A DNA stretch of 20,740 nt, from the NCBI GenBank assembly GCA_934718135.1, contig CAKUZW010000011.1, positions 1 to 20,740 of the forward strand, read 5' to 3'. The position numbers and the translations under genes are program-made. Of this stretch, positions 6,978-15,004 are shown piece after piece. Position 1 is the stretch's first letter, and every line of letters begins with the position of its first letter. Source of the DNA: an uncultured Candidatus Melainabacteria bacterium. GTDB taxonomy: Bacteria; Cyanobacteriota; Vampirovibrionia; Gastranaerophilales; Gastranaerophilaceae. The notes beneath the pieces were generated by a model that was not told the origin of the DNA, made no database searches, and saw only the letters and a program-made list of their open reading frames with translations.

Positions 6978-8612
6978 ATGAAGATATCTGGAATTGATTT
7001 GTATAGTCCCCAATTTACCTCTAAAAAATGGGATAAAAAAGAAGATTCACAAGATTTTGGCAAAGGAGATTTGAAAGAAGAGTCTAATTCTTCCAAAGAA
7101 GTTGTATATGCCTTATCTGCTCTTGCTGTTGTAGGAATTGCAGCTTTAGCTTTAAGAAAAGGAAAATCTGTTCCTACTCACACAGAACCTATAAAGCCAA
7201 CAATACTTACAACTAATCCTGCTGATAATACTTCAGAACCTGCAAATGCTTTATCAAAAGAAGCTAAAGATGCTCTTGATAAGGTGAGAAAAGCTTTTGG
7301 TCAAGAAACAAAAGTTTCTCCCGAAACTATTGATCGTAATATTTTGATTGCTACATCAGAACAAAATTCTGATTTAGCACAATTGAAGGAGTATTTTGAA
7401 AAAGAAGGAATTAAAGCTGCAAAATTACAAGCAGAAAATCTTAAATTAAAAAATGCAATAAGACAAAAACTTTCAAATCCAACAGAGCCGGATGCTCAAC
7501 TTGGAAATAAAATTGATAACAGAATTAAAACAATGCCTGATGATATTAGATCTGAAATGAAAGAATATTATACTCAAATGGCAAAAGAAGCAGATGAAAA
7601 GGCTCTTGAATTGAAGAAAATAGAAGAAGCAAAGCAAGCTAAAAGAGATGCAATGCTAAAATTAAAAGAAGAAAATCCAGAAGAGTATCATCGATTAAAA
7701 GTTGAAAGAAAAAAAGCTCAAAGACTAACCAAAAAAGAACAAAAAGCTAAAGCTATAAAAACAGTTCCTTCATATAATGACTTTCATTATGGTACCGTGA
7801 AGATTATTCCAACCACAAATGGTAATATTGAACGAGAATATATTGATGCAACCGGAAAACTTTCTTCTGAAATTCGTTATGGAAAAGATAAAATTGTAAG
7901 AACTTCCTATAAAGAAGGAGTTGGAAAAACTAGTTTCATTTATGATAAAAAATCAGGTAATACTACAATGAAATATTATGAAGTAGATGAAAAAGGTAAG
8001 TATAAGCTTGTTTCAAGAGAAGTTGATATCCCTTCAACATCTACAACTATTACAGTTGAACATAAAGAAAATGCCTTAACTCAAATCACAACAGAAAATC
8101 CTGATTTACGCCATATTGTTATCAAAGATAAAAAAGGTAATATTATTTCATCTGAAACAATTGACAAATCTAGTCGCCCTCAAAAGCCGGATTCTCCAGA
8201 GGCACCTATGGGAAGATTATTAGGTTCATGGTATAAAGATTATTTACATTTATGTGAAATATGTCATGTTGCTCCTCGAGCATGTGGAGTTAAAGGTGGA
8301 GCTTTTGATCATTATTATGAACTACGTCTAAAAGTATATGATCCAGATGGATACAAATCTTATATTGCTATAAGAGATTACAGGGCTCAATATAATGAAA
8401 AAGCTCAAGTTTTAGACCTTTTAGATAAATTGGATAAAGGTGATTTAAGCGTTCCGCTTTCAGATAGTGAAATTTTAAAAATTCAAGATTTAATTAACTC
8501 TGGTGAATTGTCTGATTCTTTTGTAAAAACTTTAGAAAATTTGATTGCTGAAACAGAAGCTTATCGAGCAAGAATGGCAACACAACCTCAGCAAGTGATG
8601 GTATATGCTTAG
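6978..8612 (+). CDS. Single-span membrane protein with coiled coil, unknown function
   Basis: I do not recognise this 544-residue protein as a named family. In order it shows a short polar N-terminus with PQFTSKK near residues 11-17, one hydrophobic span at about 42-60 followed by basic residues (RKGK), a linker rich in Pro, Thr and Asn (64-95), a long charged coiled coil (about 125-260), a beta-rich stretch (about 265-395) with recurring G-[DN]-x-[IV] turns as in YD/MORN-like repeats, and a C-terminal region with C426-x2-C429 and C436 followed by helices. The start follows AGAAGG. It overlaps the ADP-ribosyltransferase-like gene by 8 nt, so the two are translationally coupled and probably act together. 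It could anchor, deliver, chaperone or neutralise that enzyme; the sequence does not decide which. Confidence 0.8.
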   Translation: MKISGIDLYSPQFTSKKWDKKEDSQDFGKGDLKEESNSSKEVVYALSALAVVGIAALALRKGKSVPTHTEPIKPTILTTNPADNTSEPANALSKEAKDALDKVRKAFGQETKVSPETIDRNILIATSEQNSDLAQLKEYFEKEGIKAAKLQAENLKLKNAIRQKLSNPTEPDAQLGNKIDNRIKTMPDDIRSEMKEYYTQMAKEADEKALELKKIEEAKQAKRDAMLKLKEENPEEYHRLKVERKKAQRLTKKEQKAKAIKTVPSYNDFHYGTVKIIPTTNGNIEREYIDATGKLSSEIRYGKDKIVRTSYKEGVGKTSFIYDKKSGNTTMKYYEVDEKGKYKLVSREVDIPSTSTTITVEHKENALTQITTENPDLRHIVIKDKKGNIISSETIDKSSRPQKPDSPEAPMGRLLGSWYKDYLHLCEICHVAPRACGVKGGAFDHYYELRLKVYDPDGYKSYIAIRDYRAQYNEKAQVLDLLDKLDKGDLSVPLSDSEILKIQDLINSGELSDSFVKTLENLIAETEAYRARMATQPQQVMVYA

Positions 8613-9363
8613 TAATTTAGCAGTTAGTAATATTCGATATAATAATCAGTATAACTATTCTAAAAAAATAAATAGTTCTTCTTTTGACGGGAAATCGATA
8701 AAACCAGACTCTCAAAATCTGTTTATGGATTATCTAAAGTATTCTGGTATGGTTTCATTTGCTGGGTTGAACCGCCCAGTAGAAAAGGTTTCAACTTCTC
8801 TGTTAAAATCTTTAGAATCATATATTTCAAAGGATATTCCCGTTAACTCTTCAGAATATATTTTCTTGAAGAGAAATCCTCTTGGTTATTATTTAGAATG
8901 TGGGAAAGAAGTGAATAAATTTTTACGAAGCGGAAAATTTGATAATATCCGAATAATAACAGATGATGTCCCAGATGGCTTAAAACCAATACTTCAACGT
9001 CAAAATGAAGAGAAAAAGGAATTTAATCGTATAATTATAGAAAGTATTCCGATATTAGATTCAAAATTTAATTCTAAAACAACTGAGCCGATGGTTGTTT
9101 TTCGAGATGCTCCAAAATCGTGGATGGATACAGTAAAAGGTGGCATTCTTCATGATAATGCTTATATTTCAACATCCACTGAAAAAGGTGCATCTATGGA
9201 GGGCATTATTTCAAATGGTGCAGATAATTTTACGTATGAAATAAGATTGCCGAAAGGTACTCCATTCTGGGATTTAACACGTACGCCAGAAAAAGAAATG
9301 GTTCTTTCAAGGGATTCTAATTTTAAAGTTCTTGGACATGGTGTTCTCGAATTGATTTTATAG
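8605..9363 (+). CDS. Putative mono-ADP-ribosyltransferase (R-S-E class toxin-like)
   Basis: The C-terminal half (about residues 70-252) carries the three parts of an R-S-E class ADP-ribosyltransferase fold. VVFRD has the NAD-binding Arg167, AYISTST has the S-T-S motif at 189-191, and PEKEMVLSRDSNFKVLG has the E-x-E pair E229 and E231 in its usual context before a basic strand. A helical segment (about 95-155) with LDSKFNSK just before the Arg also fits. Known members transfer ADP-ribose from NAD to arginine or other residues of host or competitor proteins. There is no signal peptide; residues 1-60 are Asn/Ser-rich with VSFAG near 50-54. The start overlaps the preceding stop by 8 nt. The target, and whether it is secreted, are unknown. 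The family call is from motifs alone. Confidence 0.78.
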   Translation: MLSNLAVSNIRYNNQYNYSKKINSSSFDGKSIKPDSQNLFMDYLKYSGMVSFAGLNRPVEKVSTSLLKSLESYISKDIPVNSSEYIFLKRNPLGYYLECGKEVNKFLRSGKFDNIRIITDDVPDGLKPILQRQNEEKKEFNRIIIESIPILDSKFNSKTTEPMVVFRDAPKSWMDTVKGGILHDNAYISTSTEKGASMEGIISNGADNFTYEIRLPKGTPFWDLTRTPEKEMVLSRDSNFKVLGHGVLELIL

Positions 9364-9367
9364 TTTT

Positions 9368-10480
9368 TTAAATTAAATGCCCACTTTCAATTTTGTATAT
9401 CTCGACGTCTTTTAGGAATTCATCTTCAAAAAGAATTGTATCAACAGAAGTTATTATTGTTTGGGTTTCAGTGTTTATTGATTTTAGAAGGTAATTTTGT
9501 CTTAAATCGTCAAGTTCAGCTAAAACATCATCTAGCAGTAAAATTGGTTCATCTCCTGTTTTATCTGTAATCAGGTCAAGTTCTGAAAGTTTAAGTGCTA
9601 GAACTATTGTTCTTTGTTGTCCTTGAGACGCGAATTTCGTTGCTTCCTGATTATTTATATAAAAAATTATGTCATCTCTATGAGGACCAACACAAGATTG
9701 ACACCTTCGCATTTCTTCGAGTTTGCGTTCTTCGAGAGATTCTAAAAATGAATACTGAATATCTTCAATCGTTTCATCATTTTCTGAATGTATATCAAAT
9801 GAGCAATCGTATTTTATTGTCAAATCTTCTGTTTCACTGATTGTTTGGTGTTTGTTTTTTGCTAGGTGTTCTATTTCTTTTATAAATTTCTTTCGAATGT
9901 AAATAATATTGCTTCCGGTTATGGATAATTGTTCATTAAAAACCTCTAGTAGTGAGTCATTTGTTTTTCCTGTTTTGGCACATTCTTTCAAAAAATTATT
10001 TTTTTGAACCCTGATTTTGTCATATTTTGAGAGTCTGTCATCATAAGCCGGATAAATTTGCATAATTGCCCTATCAAGCCAACCTCTTCTATCTTGCGGG
10101 ACACCACGAAGCAGTAATAAATCGGTTGTTGAAAATAATACGGTTTTCAATACGGATTTAAAATCTTTAATAGTTGATTTAACACCATTAACTCTAACTT
10201 CTCTTTTCTTTTCATTGTTATATTGGTACGCCAAATCAATATTTGTATTAGCTTTTATGATTTCTGCTTCAAGCTTGAACTGCTTTTCATTAAATTTAAT
10301 AAGTTCCAATAAATTTGATGTTCGTGGACTTTTTAGAGTTGACAAAAAGTAAATGCTTTCAAGAATATTAGTTTTTCCTTGGGCATTTTTCCCGATTATG
10401 AGAACTTTAGATTTGTCAAAATTTAGTTCCAAATCTTGGCAATTTCTATAATTAGTGAGTTTCAAGCTGTTTAATCTCAT
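9368..10480 (-). CDS. recF: DNA replication and repair protein RecF
   Basis: SMC-like ATPase that acts with RecO and RecR to load RecA at single-strand gaps. At 370 residues it has the normal length. It begins with MRLNSLKLTNYRN, typical of RecF. The Walker A GKNAQGKTN is at 30-38, GPHRDD at 265-270, the ABC-type signature SQGQQR at 285-290, and Walker B ILLLDDVLAELD with the D-loop around 313-324. No Shine-Dalgarno precedes the ATG. Instead TATAAT sits 6 nt upstream, so the mRNA may be leaderless. The gene ends 4 nt from the end of the convergent ADP-ribosyltransferase-like gene with no terminator visible. It is not next to dnaA/dnaN here. Confidence 0.96.
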   Translation of the reverse strand: MRLNSLKLTNYRNCQDLELNFDKSKVLIIGKNAQGKTNILESIYFLSTLKSPRTSNLLELIKFNEKQFKLEAEIIKANTNIDLAYQYNNEKKREVRVNGVKSTIKDFKSVLKTVLFSTTDLLLLRGVPQDRRGWLDRAIMQIYPAYDDRLSKYDKIRVQKNNFLKECAKTGKTNDSLLEVFNEQLSITGSNIIYIRKKFIKEIEHLAKNKHQTISETEDLTIKYDCSFDIHSENDETIEDIQYSFLESLEERKLEEMRRCQSCVGPHRDDIIFYINNQEATKFASQGQQRTIVLALKLSELDLITDKTGDEPILLLDDVLAELDDLRQNYLLKSINTETQTIITSVDTILFEDEFLKDVEIYKIESGHLI

Positions 10481-10486
10481 ATTTTA

Positions 10487-10492
10487 ATTATA
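10487..10492 (-). promoter_or_regulatory. recF: -10 element directly before recF (leaderless start)
   Basis: On the minus strand a perfect TATAAT ends 6 nt before the recF ATG, which places the expected first transcribed base at or next to the A of the start codon. No ribosome binding site is present. The -35 is poor. Confidence 0.5.
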
Positions 10493-10520
10493 CTTCAAAT
10501 ATATGATTTTTATTGAAATA

Positions 10521-10549
10521 TGGACTTTAAATAAAAAATAGTGTATAAT
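10521..10549 (+). promoter_or_regulatory. Promoter of the pilT operon
   Basis: TGGACT (10521-10526), a 17-nt spacer and a perfect TATAAT (10544-10549) lie about 43 nt before the first gene of the operon. Confidence 0.6.
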
Positions 10550-10592
10550 ACAAATATCGTATATATATATTTAGGCGAAAAGGATTGTTTAA

Positions 10593-10844
10593 ATGTTACC
10601 TGTAATATCAGAAGATATAGCAAATACTGCTTTTAGTGAAATATTTGAAGATATGCCGGCATGGCGAAAAAAAATGATTCATTACATTAAGGAGGAAAAT
10701 CCTGAAATTAATACTGCAATAATAGAAGCAGCTAACAAAACGGATTTAGACCCTAAAGCAGTTGCTCTTGGTGCTTATATGACATACTTGCTTGTTGAAT
10801 TGGCAGCAAAAGAAAATGATACGATGATGAATTATACTGAATAA
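10593..10844 (+). CDS. Hypothetical protein, 83 aa, upstream of pilT
   Basis: Unrecognised small acidic, mostly helical protein with no membrane span. It has a DMPAWRKKMIHYIKEE stretch at about residues 20-35 and an Ala-rich helix near 57-75 (AVALGAYMTYLLVELAA). An AAAAGG element precedes the ATG. It begins the transcript driven by the TATAAT promoter and ends 24 nt before pilT, so it is probably made together with the retraction ATPase and may serve pilus function. No direct motif supports a role. Confidence 0.75.
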   Translation: MLPVISEDIANTAFSEIFEDMPAWRKKMIHYIKEENPEINTAIIEAANKTDLDPKAVALGAYMTYLLVELAAKENDTMMNYTE

Positions 10845-10868
10845 AATAATATAGGATGGTTTAAGATT

Positions 10869-11936
10869 ATGCTTATAGAAGATTTATTAAAAGAATTAGT
10901 AGAGAGAAAAGGTTCCGATTTACATATTTCAAACGCACTACCACCAATCGCTCGTATTGACGGTAAGCTTGTTAGAATGGATTATGATCCGTTAACACCG
11001 GAAGGAGTTGAATCCTTACTGTTTCCGATGATGTCAAATGAACAGAGACGTAGACTTGAACAAGAATGGGAACTGGATTTTTCTTACGGTGTTGAAGGCA
11101 TCGGCCGTTTCCGTGTGAACTTCTATAAAGATAAAGGTTGTTATGCTGCTGCATTCCGTACTATTGCAACACAAGCTCCACAATTGGAAGATTTGGGAAT
11201 GCCTCCTATTGTTACAACAATTGCTGATAAGCCAAGAGGACTTGTTCTTGTAACAGGGCCTACAGGTTCAGGTAAATCAACTACACTTGCTGCGATGGTT
11301 GACTATATCAATAGAACTCGTGCTGAACACATTTTGACAATTGAGGATCCGGTCGAATTTGTTCACACTTCAAAAGTAAGTATTATTCACCAACGTGAAC
11401 TCGGTATGGATACAAGATCGTTTGCAAACGCATTGAAATCAGCACTTCGTGAAGACCCTGATATTATCCTTGTAGGTGAGATGCGTGACCACGAAACTAT
11501 TGCATTGGCTTTGACTGCTGCTGAAACAGGTCACTTAGTATTCGGTACTTTGCACACGTCTTCAGCTTCTCAAACAATTGACCGTATTATTGACGTTTTC
11601 CCTGAAGGACAACAACAACAAATTCGTGTTCAGTTGGCAAACTCTTTGGTTGCAGTATTTGCACAAACTTTGCTTCCAAAACGTGAACCGGACGGTTCTA
11701 GAAAAGGTCGTGTTATGGCTCAAGAAATTATGGTTGTAACTCCGGCTATTGCCAACTTGATTAGAGAATCTAAAGCTGCTCAAATTTATTCTACAATTCA
11801 AACAAGTTCAGGTGCAGGCATGCAGACTCTAGAATCTTCTCTTGCAGATTTATTCAAGAAAGGACTTGTAACTATTGAAGATGCTCTTGCTAAATCATCA
11901 AAACCTAATGAATTGAGAAGATTAATTCAAGGTTAA
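10869..11936 (+). CDS. pilT: Type IV pilus retraction ATPase PilT
   Basis: Hexameric cytoplasmic ATPase that depolymerises type IV pili and so powers twitching. At 355 residues it matches the family. The N-terminal domain starts LLKELVERKGSDLHISN, diagnostic of PilT. Walker A GPTGSGKST is at 130-138, the Asp box near AEHILTIEDPVEF (152-164), Walker B DPDIILVGEMRD at 197-208, and the His box HLVFGTLHTSSASQTIDRI at 222-240. A C-terminal stretch near AQEIMVVTPAIANLIRE is also typical. Arginine is often CGT here, while neighbours prefer AGA, hinting at higher expression. AGGATGG serves as binding site. It is preceded by a small unknown gene and followed by a membrane-protein gene 49 nt later. The related assembly ATPase PilB is not in the window. 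Confidence 0.96.
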   Translation: MLIEDLLKELVERKGSDLHISNALPPIARIDGKLVRMDYDPLTPEGVESLLFPMMSNEQRRRLEQEWELDFSYGVEGIGRFRVNFYKDKGCYAAAFRTIATQAPQLEDLGMPPIVTTIADKPRGLVLVTGPTGSGKSTTLAAMVDYINRTRAEHILTIEDPVEFVHTSKVSIIHQRELGMDTRSFANALKSALREDPDIILVGEMRDHETIALALTAAETGHLVFGTLHTSSASQTIDRIIDVFPEGQQQQIRVQLANSLVAVFAQTLLPKREPDGSRKGRVMAQEIMVVTPAIANLIRESKAAQIYSTIQTSSGAGMQTLESSLADLFKKGLVTIEDALAKSSKPNELRRLIQG

Positions 11937-11985
11937 TATAAAAAAAATAGTTTGATTATATAATGAATATAAGGAGGATTATTCT

Positions 11986-12747
11986 ATGGCGTCAGTCGTT
12001 GATGCATTTAACGAAGCTCTTAGTGAGGACTTATCGTATCTAAAGATAGCCCTTTACTCAATTCCGGTGTTTTTCTGTGCCAAACTTTTCGTTGTAGGTA
12101 AAATGGGTGAATTTTACTTTTATGGCGGAATTGTTGCGCTCCTGTTATTAGGGTTGTTAACACAAGGAATTAATAATGTCAGGATGAACAAGAGTGAAAT
12201 CTTGACACTAAATCCGGTTAATTTAGGTCTGGCGGTAGCAAAATCGTTCATCGTTATGGTTCCTCAAATTGCTATTTGGGGGATGATTGGTAGTTTAGTT
12301 GTGAAATATGTTCAAATTCCGATTGAACTTCCTCATGTTCCATTGATTTTTTCAATTATTATTTGGACGTTGATTTCTTCGATATTGATAACAGCTTACC
12401 TATCTTTTTCAAAATATTTGAAAATTGTACAAGGGTACAATTATAAAGTTATTTTAGAATCTTGTATTGATGTTCTTGTTAGTTTGTTATTCTTTATCCC
12501 TCAATTGATTTTTGCGAATGCAGTATTGGTTGGACCTGTAGCGTATTTGTTCTATTTCTTCCAACTACCGTTTACGCATTGGGGTTTTATTCTTTATTGT
12601 TCGCTTGCTTTTGTTGTGAATATTTCAATTTGTGCAAATTATTTTGCTCAAGCATCTTATGAACATATTAAAGGTAGTAATGAAGAATACGATGATCGTT
12701 GTCAAATTAATCTTATTAAGGATTCTGCTGAAAGAATGAAAGAGTAA
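11986..12747 (+). CDS. Polytopic membrane protein, 253 aa, unknown
   Basis: Unrecognised inner-membrane protein with about six hydrophobic spans, near residues 20-38, 43-61, 80-106, 118-142, 160-187 and 200-222, and a charged C-terminal tail of about 25 residues. It has no signal peptide or catalytic motif. The general layout, spans in pairs around a central YLKIVQGYNYK segment, resembles the DUF4013-like protein encoded at 15005-15895, but I cannot show homology by eye. A strong AAGGAGG lies 8 nt before the ATG. It follows pilT by 49 nt with no terminator and is closed by a strong terminator, so it probably belongs to the pilT transcript. Confidence 0.75.
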   Translation: MASVVDAFNEALSEDLSYLKIALYSIPVFFCAKLFVVGKMGEFYFYGGIVALLLLGLLTQGINNVRMNKSEILTLNPVNLGLAVAKSFIVMVPQIAIWGMIGSLVVKYVQIPIELPHVPLIFSIIIWTLISSILITAYLSFSKYLKIVQGYNYKVILESCIDVLVSLLFFIPQLIFANAVLVGPVAYLFYFFQLPFTHWGFILYCSLAFVVNISICANYFAQASYEHIKGSNEEYDDRCQINLIKDSAERMKE

Positions 12748-12771
12748 GATAGTAAAAAGTTTAAAATTTTT

Positions 12772-12800
12772 AAAGACCGGCAATTGCCGGTCTTTTTTTT
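12772..12800. terminator. Intrinsic terminator between convergent genes
   Basis: AAAGACCGGCAATTGCCGGTCTTT (12772-12795) is a perfect palindrome followed by eight T on the plus strand. On the minus strand a weaker T-rich run follows, so it can also end uvrB. Confidence 0.92.
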
Positions 12801-12802
12801 GA

Positions 12803-14794
12803 TTAATTTTTCATTTCTCGAAGTTTTTTCAATTGGTCTCTAATTTGTGCCGCACGTTCAAAATCAAGAATTTTTGCAGCTTTGTGCATATCTTTTTCAA
12901 GTTTATCTATAAGTTTTGGCAAATCTTTTTTCTCAATTCCCAAATCGACCATTTCTTCTGCTACGATGTCTTCCAAATCTCTGTAACTTGCAACAAGAGA
13001 CAACAAATTGTTTTCAATCGGCTTTTTAATTGTTTGAGGAGTAATTCCGTATTTTTGGTTATAAGCGATTTGGATTTTGCGTCTACGTTCTGTTTCCTTA
13101 ATCGCTCTATCCATGGAATCGGTTATTTTGTCTGCATACATGATAACTTCTCCGCATGCATTTCTTGCGGCACGTCCTATTGTTTGGATAAGGCTTGTGT
13201 CAGAACGTAAAAATCCTTCTTTATCCGCATCCATAATTGCAACAAGCGAAACTTCAGGAATATCAAGACCTTCTCTAAGCAAGTTTACCCCAATCAATAC
13301 ATCAAATTCTCCAAGTCTCAAATCTCGAAGAATTTCAACTCTTTCCATTGATTTGATTTCACTGTGAAGGTATCTTACTCGAATTCCCTCTTGTAAGAAA
13401 AAGTCTGTTAAATCTTCAGCCATTCGTTTTGTTAATGTTGTTATAAGAATTCTTTCATCTTTATCTGCACGCTTTTTAATTTCTGTTTTCAAGTCTTGAA
13501 TTTGACTATCAATCGGTCGAACGGAAATTTTTGGATCAAGTAATCCTGTTGGACGGATAATTTGTTCAACGATTTGTTGAGAAGTTTGTTTTTCAAATTC
13601 TCCGGGAGTTGCTGATATGTAGATTTTTTGACCAACTTTAGCGTAAAATTCTTCATTCTTTAGTGGTCTGTTATCTTTTGCACAAGGGAGCCTAAATCCA
13701 TAATCCACAAGTACTTGTTTTCTTGCGGCATCTCCATGGCTCATCCCTTTGATTTGAGGGAGAGTTACGTGCGACTCGTCTACAATTGTCAGAAAATCAT
13801 TCGGGAAATAGTCTAAAAGTGTAGCAGGGGCTGAACCTACAGGACGTCTTTCAAGAATTCTTGAATAGTTTTCAATCCCTGTGCAATAACCCATTTCTTT
13901 CATCATTTCAAGGTCATATTTAACTCTTTGTTCCAGTCTTTGAGCTTCAATTAATTTATTTTCGTTGTTTAATTCAACCAGTCTGTGTTGTAACTCTTTT
14001 CGAATTATTGCAAATGTTTCTTCCTGATTTTCATCATTTGTAATGTAGTGAACTGCAGGATAAATTACAACGGTTGTCGGGGTTTCGATGATTTCTCCTG
14101 AAACGTTATCTATTTTTACAATTTTTTCAATCTCATCTCCGAAGAAATAAATTCTTGTTACGATTTTTTCATAAGCCGGCATAATTTCGACAATATCGCC
14201 TCGAGCTCTAAATGTTGAACATTTTAATTCAATATCATTTCTTTCATATCTAACTTCAACAAGATGTCTTAATAGTGCATCTCTATCAATTTCATCTCCA
14301 ACGTGAAGTTCAACAGCACCTTTAAAATAATTTTCAGGTAATCCCAAACCATAGATACAGCTAACTGATGATACAACAATTACATCATCTCTTTCATATA
14401 GACTCCTTGTGGTATTGTGGCGAAGTCGGTCAATTTCTTCATTAATAGATGATGATTTTTCAATATATGTGTCGGTTCTAGGAATATATGCTTCCGGTTG
14501 ATAATAATCGTAATAACTTATGAAATATTCTACCGCATTATTTGGGAAAAGTTCTTTAAACTCGTTATACAGTTGAGCTGCAAGGGTTTTGTTGTGTGCA
14601 ATAATCAGTGTTGGCTTTTGAACCTTTTCAATTACATTTGCAATCGTGAATGTTTTACCTGAACCTGTAATTCCTAAAAGGGTTTGAGTGTCATCTCCGG
14701 CTTTTATCCCTTGAACCAGTTGTTCAATTGCTTTTGGTTGATCTCCTGACGGCTTGTACTTTGAAACAATTTTGAATTCGTTATGCTTTCTCAT
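12803..14794 (-). CDS. uvrB: Excinuclease ABC subunit B
   Basis: The damage-verification helicase of nucleotide excision repair, working between UvrA loading and UvrC incision. Counted from the preferred start the product is 663 residues. Walker A GITGSGKT is at about 41-48, the DNA-gripping beta-hairpin YYDYYQPEAYIP at about 94-105, the DESH helicase motif near VDESHVTLPQIKG, motif VI near QTIGRAARN, and a C-terminal UVR domain (about 622-655, KAAKILDFERAAQIRDQLK) that contacts UvrC. An upstream in-frame ATG at 14803 overlaps the predicted -10 TAAAAT (14802-14807), so the ATG at 14794 is chosen. No Shine-Dalgarno is present, so the message may be leaderless, as for recF. uvrA and uvrC are elsewhere. 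Confidence 0.97.
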   Translation of the reverse strand: MRKHNEFKIVSKYKPSGDQPKAIEQLVQGIKAGDDTQTLLGITGSGKTFTIANVIEKVQKPTLIIAHNKTLAAQLYNEFKELFPNNAVEYFISYYDYYQPEAYIPRTDTYIEKSSSINEEIDRLRHNTTRSLYERDDVIVVSSVSCIYGLGLPENYFKGAVELHVGDEIDRDALLRHLVEVRYERNDIELKCSTFRARGDIVEIMPAYEKIVTRIYFFGDEIEKIVKIDNVSGEIIETPTTVVIYPAVHYITNDENQEETFAIIRKELQHRLVELNNENKLIEAQRLEQRVKYDLEMMKEMGYCTGIENYSRILERRPVGSAPATLLDYFPNDFLTIVDESHVTLPQIKGMSHGDAARKQVLVDYGFRLPCAKDNRPLKNEEFYAKVGQKIYISATPGEFEKQTSQQIVEQIIRPTGLLDPKISVRPIDSQIQDLKTEIKKRADKDERILITTLTKRMAEDLTDFFLQEGIRVRYLHSEIKSMERVEILRDLRLGEFDVLIGVNLLREGLDIPEVSLVAIMDADKEGFLRSDTSLIQTIGRAARNACGEVIMYADKITDSMDRAIKETERRRKIQIAYNQKYGITPQTIKKPIENNLLSLVASYRDLEDIVAEEMVDLGIEKKDLPKLIDKLEKDMHKAAKILDFERAAQIRDQLKKLREMKN

Positions 14795-14801
14795 AGTCAA
14801 C

Positions 14802-14807
14802 ATTTTA
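14802..14807 (-). promoter_or_regulatory. uvrB: -10 element directly before uvrB (leaderless start)
   Basis: TAAAAT on the minus strand ends 7 nt before the chosen uvrB ATG, and no ribosome binding site is seen. A SOS-type operator was looked for and not recognised. Confidence 0.35.
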
Positions 14808-14902
14808 GTACAAAATTGGGTTTTGTTGTAACTTTTTGTAAAAATGGTTAAAGTTTAGGGTAAGTTTAGCCGATATTACTAGAAGAACATGAGGTGTAGT
14901 AT

Positions 14903-14977
14903 ATGAATTTTATTGAATTTTTAAGGTTATTTTTAGGTTTTTCTAAATATGCAAAAGAAATTTTATATGTAAGATAG
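14903..14977 (+). CDS. Possible 24-residue membrane peptide
   Basis: A short frame reads MNFIEFLRLFLGF then SKYAKEILYVR and stops at TAG. GAGGTG sits 6 nt before the ATG, a good ribosome binding site. The peptide would be an amphipathic or membrane-binding helix with Arg/Lys toward the C-terminus. It lies 27 nt before the DUF4013-like gene and could be a leader peptide or small protein of the same transcript. Short frames of this size also occur by chance in AT-rich DNA, so the call rests on the binding site and the helical pattern only. Confidence 0.35.
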   Translation: MNFIEFLRLFLGFSKYAKEILYVR

Positions 14978-15004
14978 AATAAAACTAAAAGAAAGGTTGG
15001 TTTG

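Noticed and set aside
12833..13367. Two plus-strand frames of 96-125 codons opposite uvrB
   Set aside because: They lie antisense within a fully conserved uvrB, lack binding sites and have Cys/Phe/Ser-rich shadow composition.
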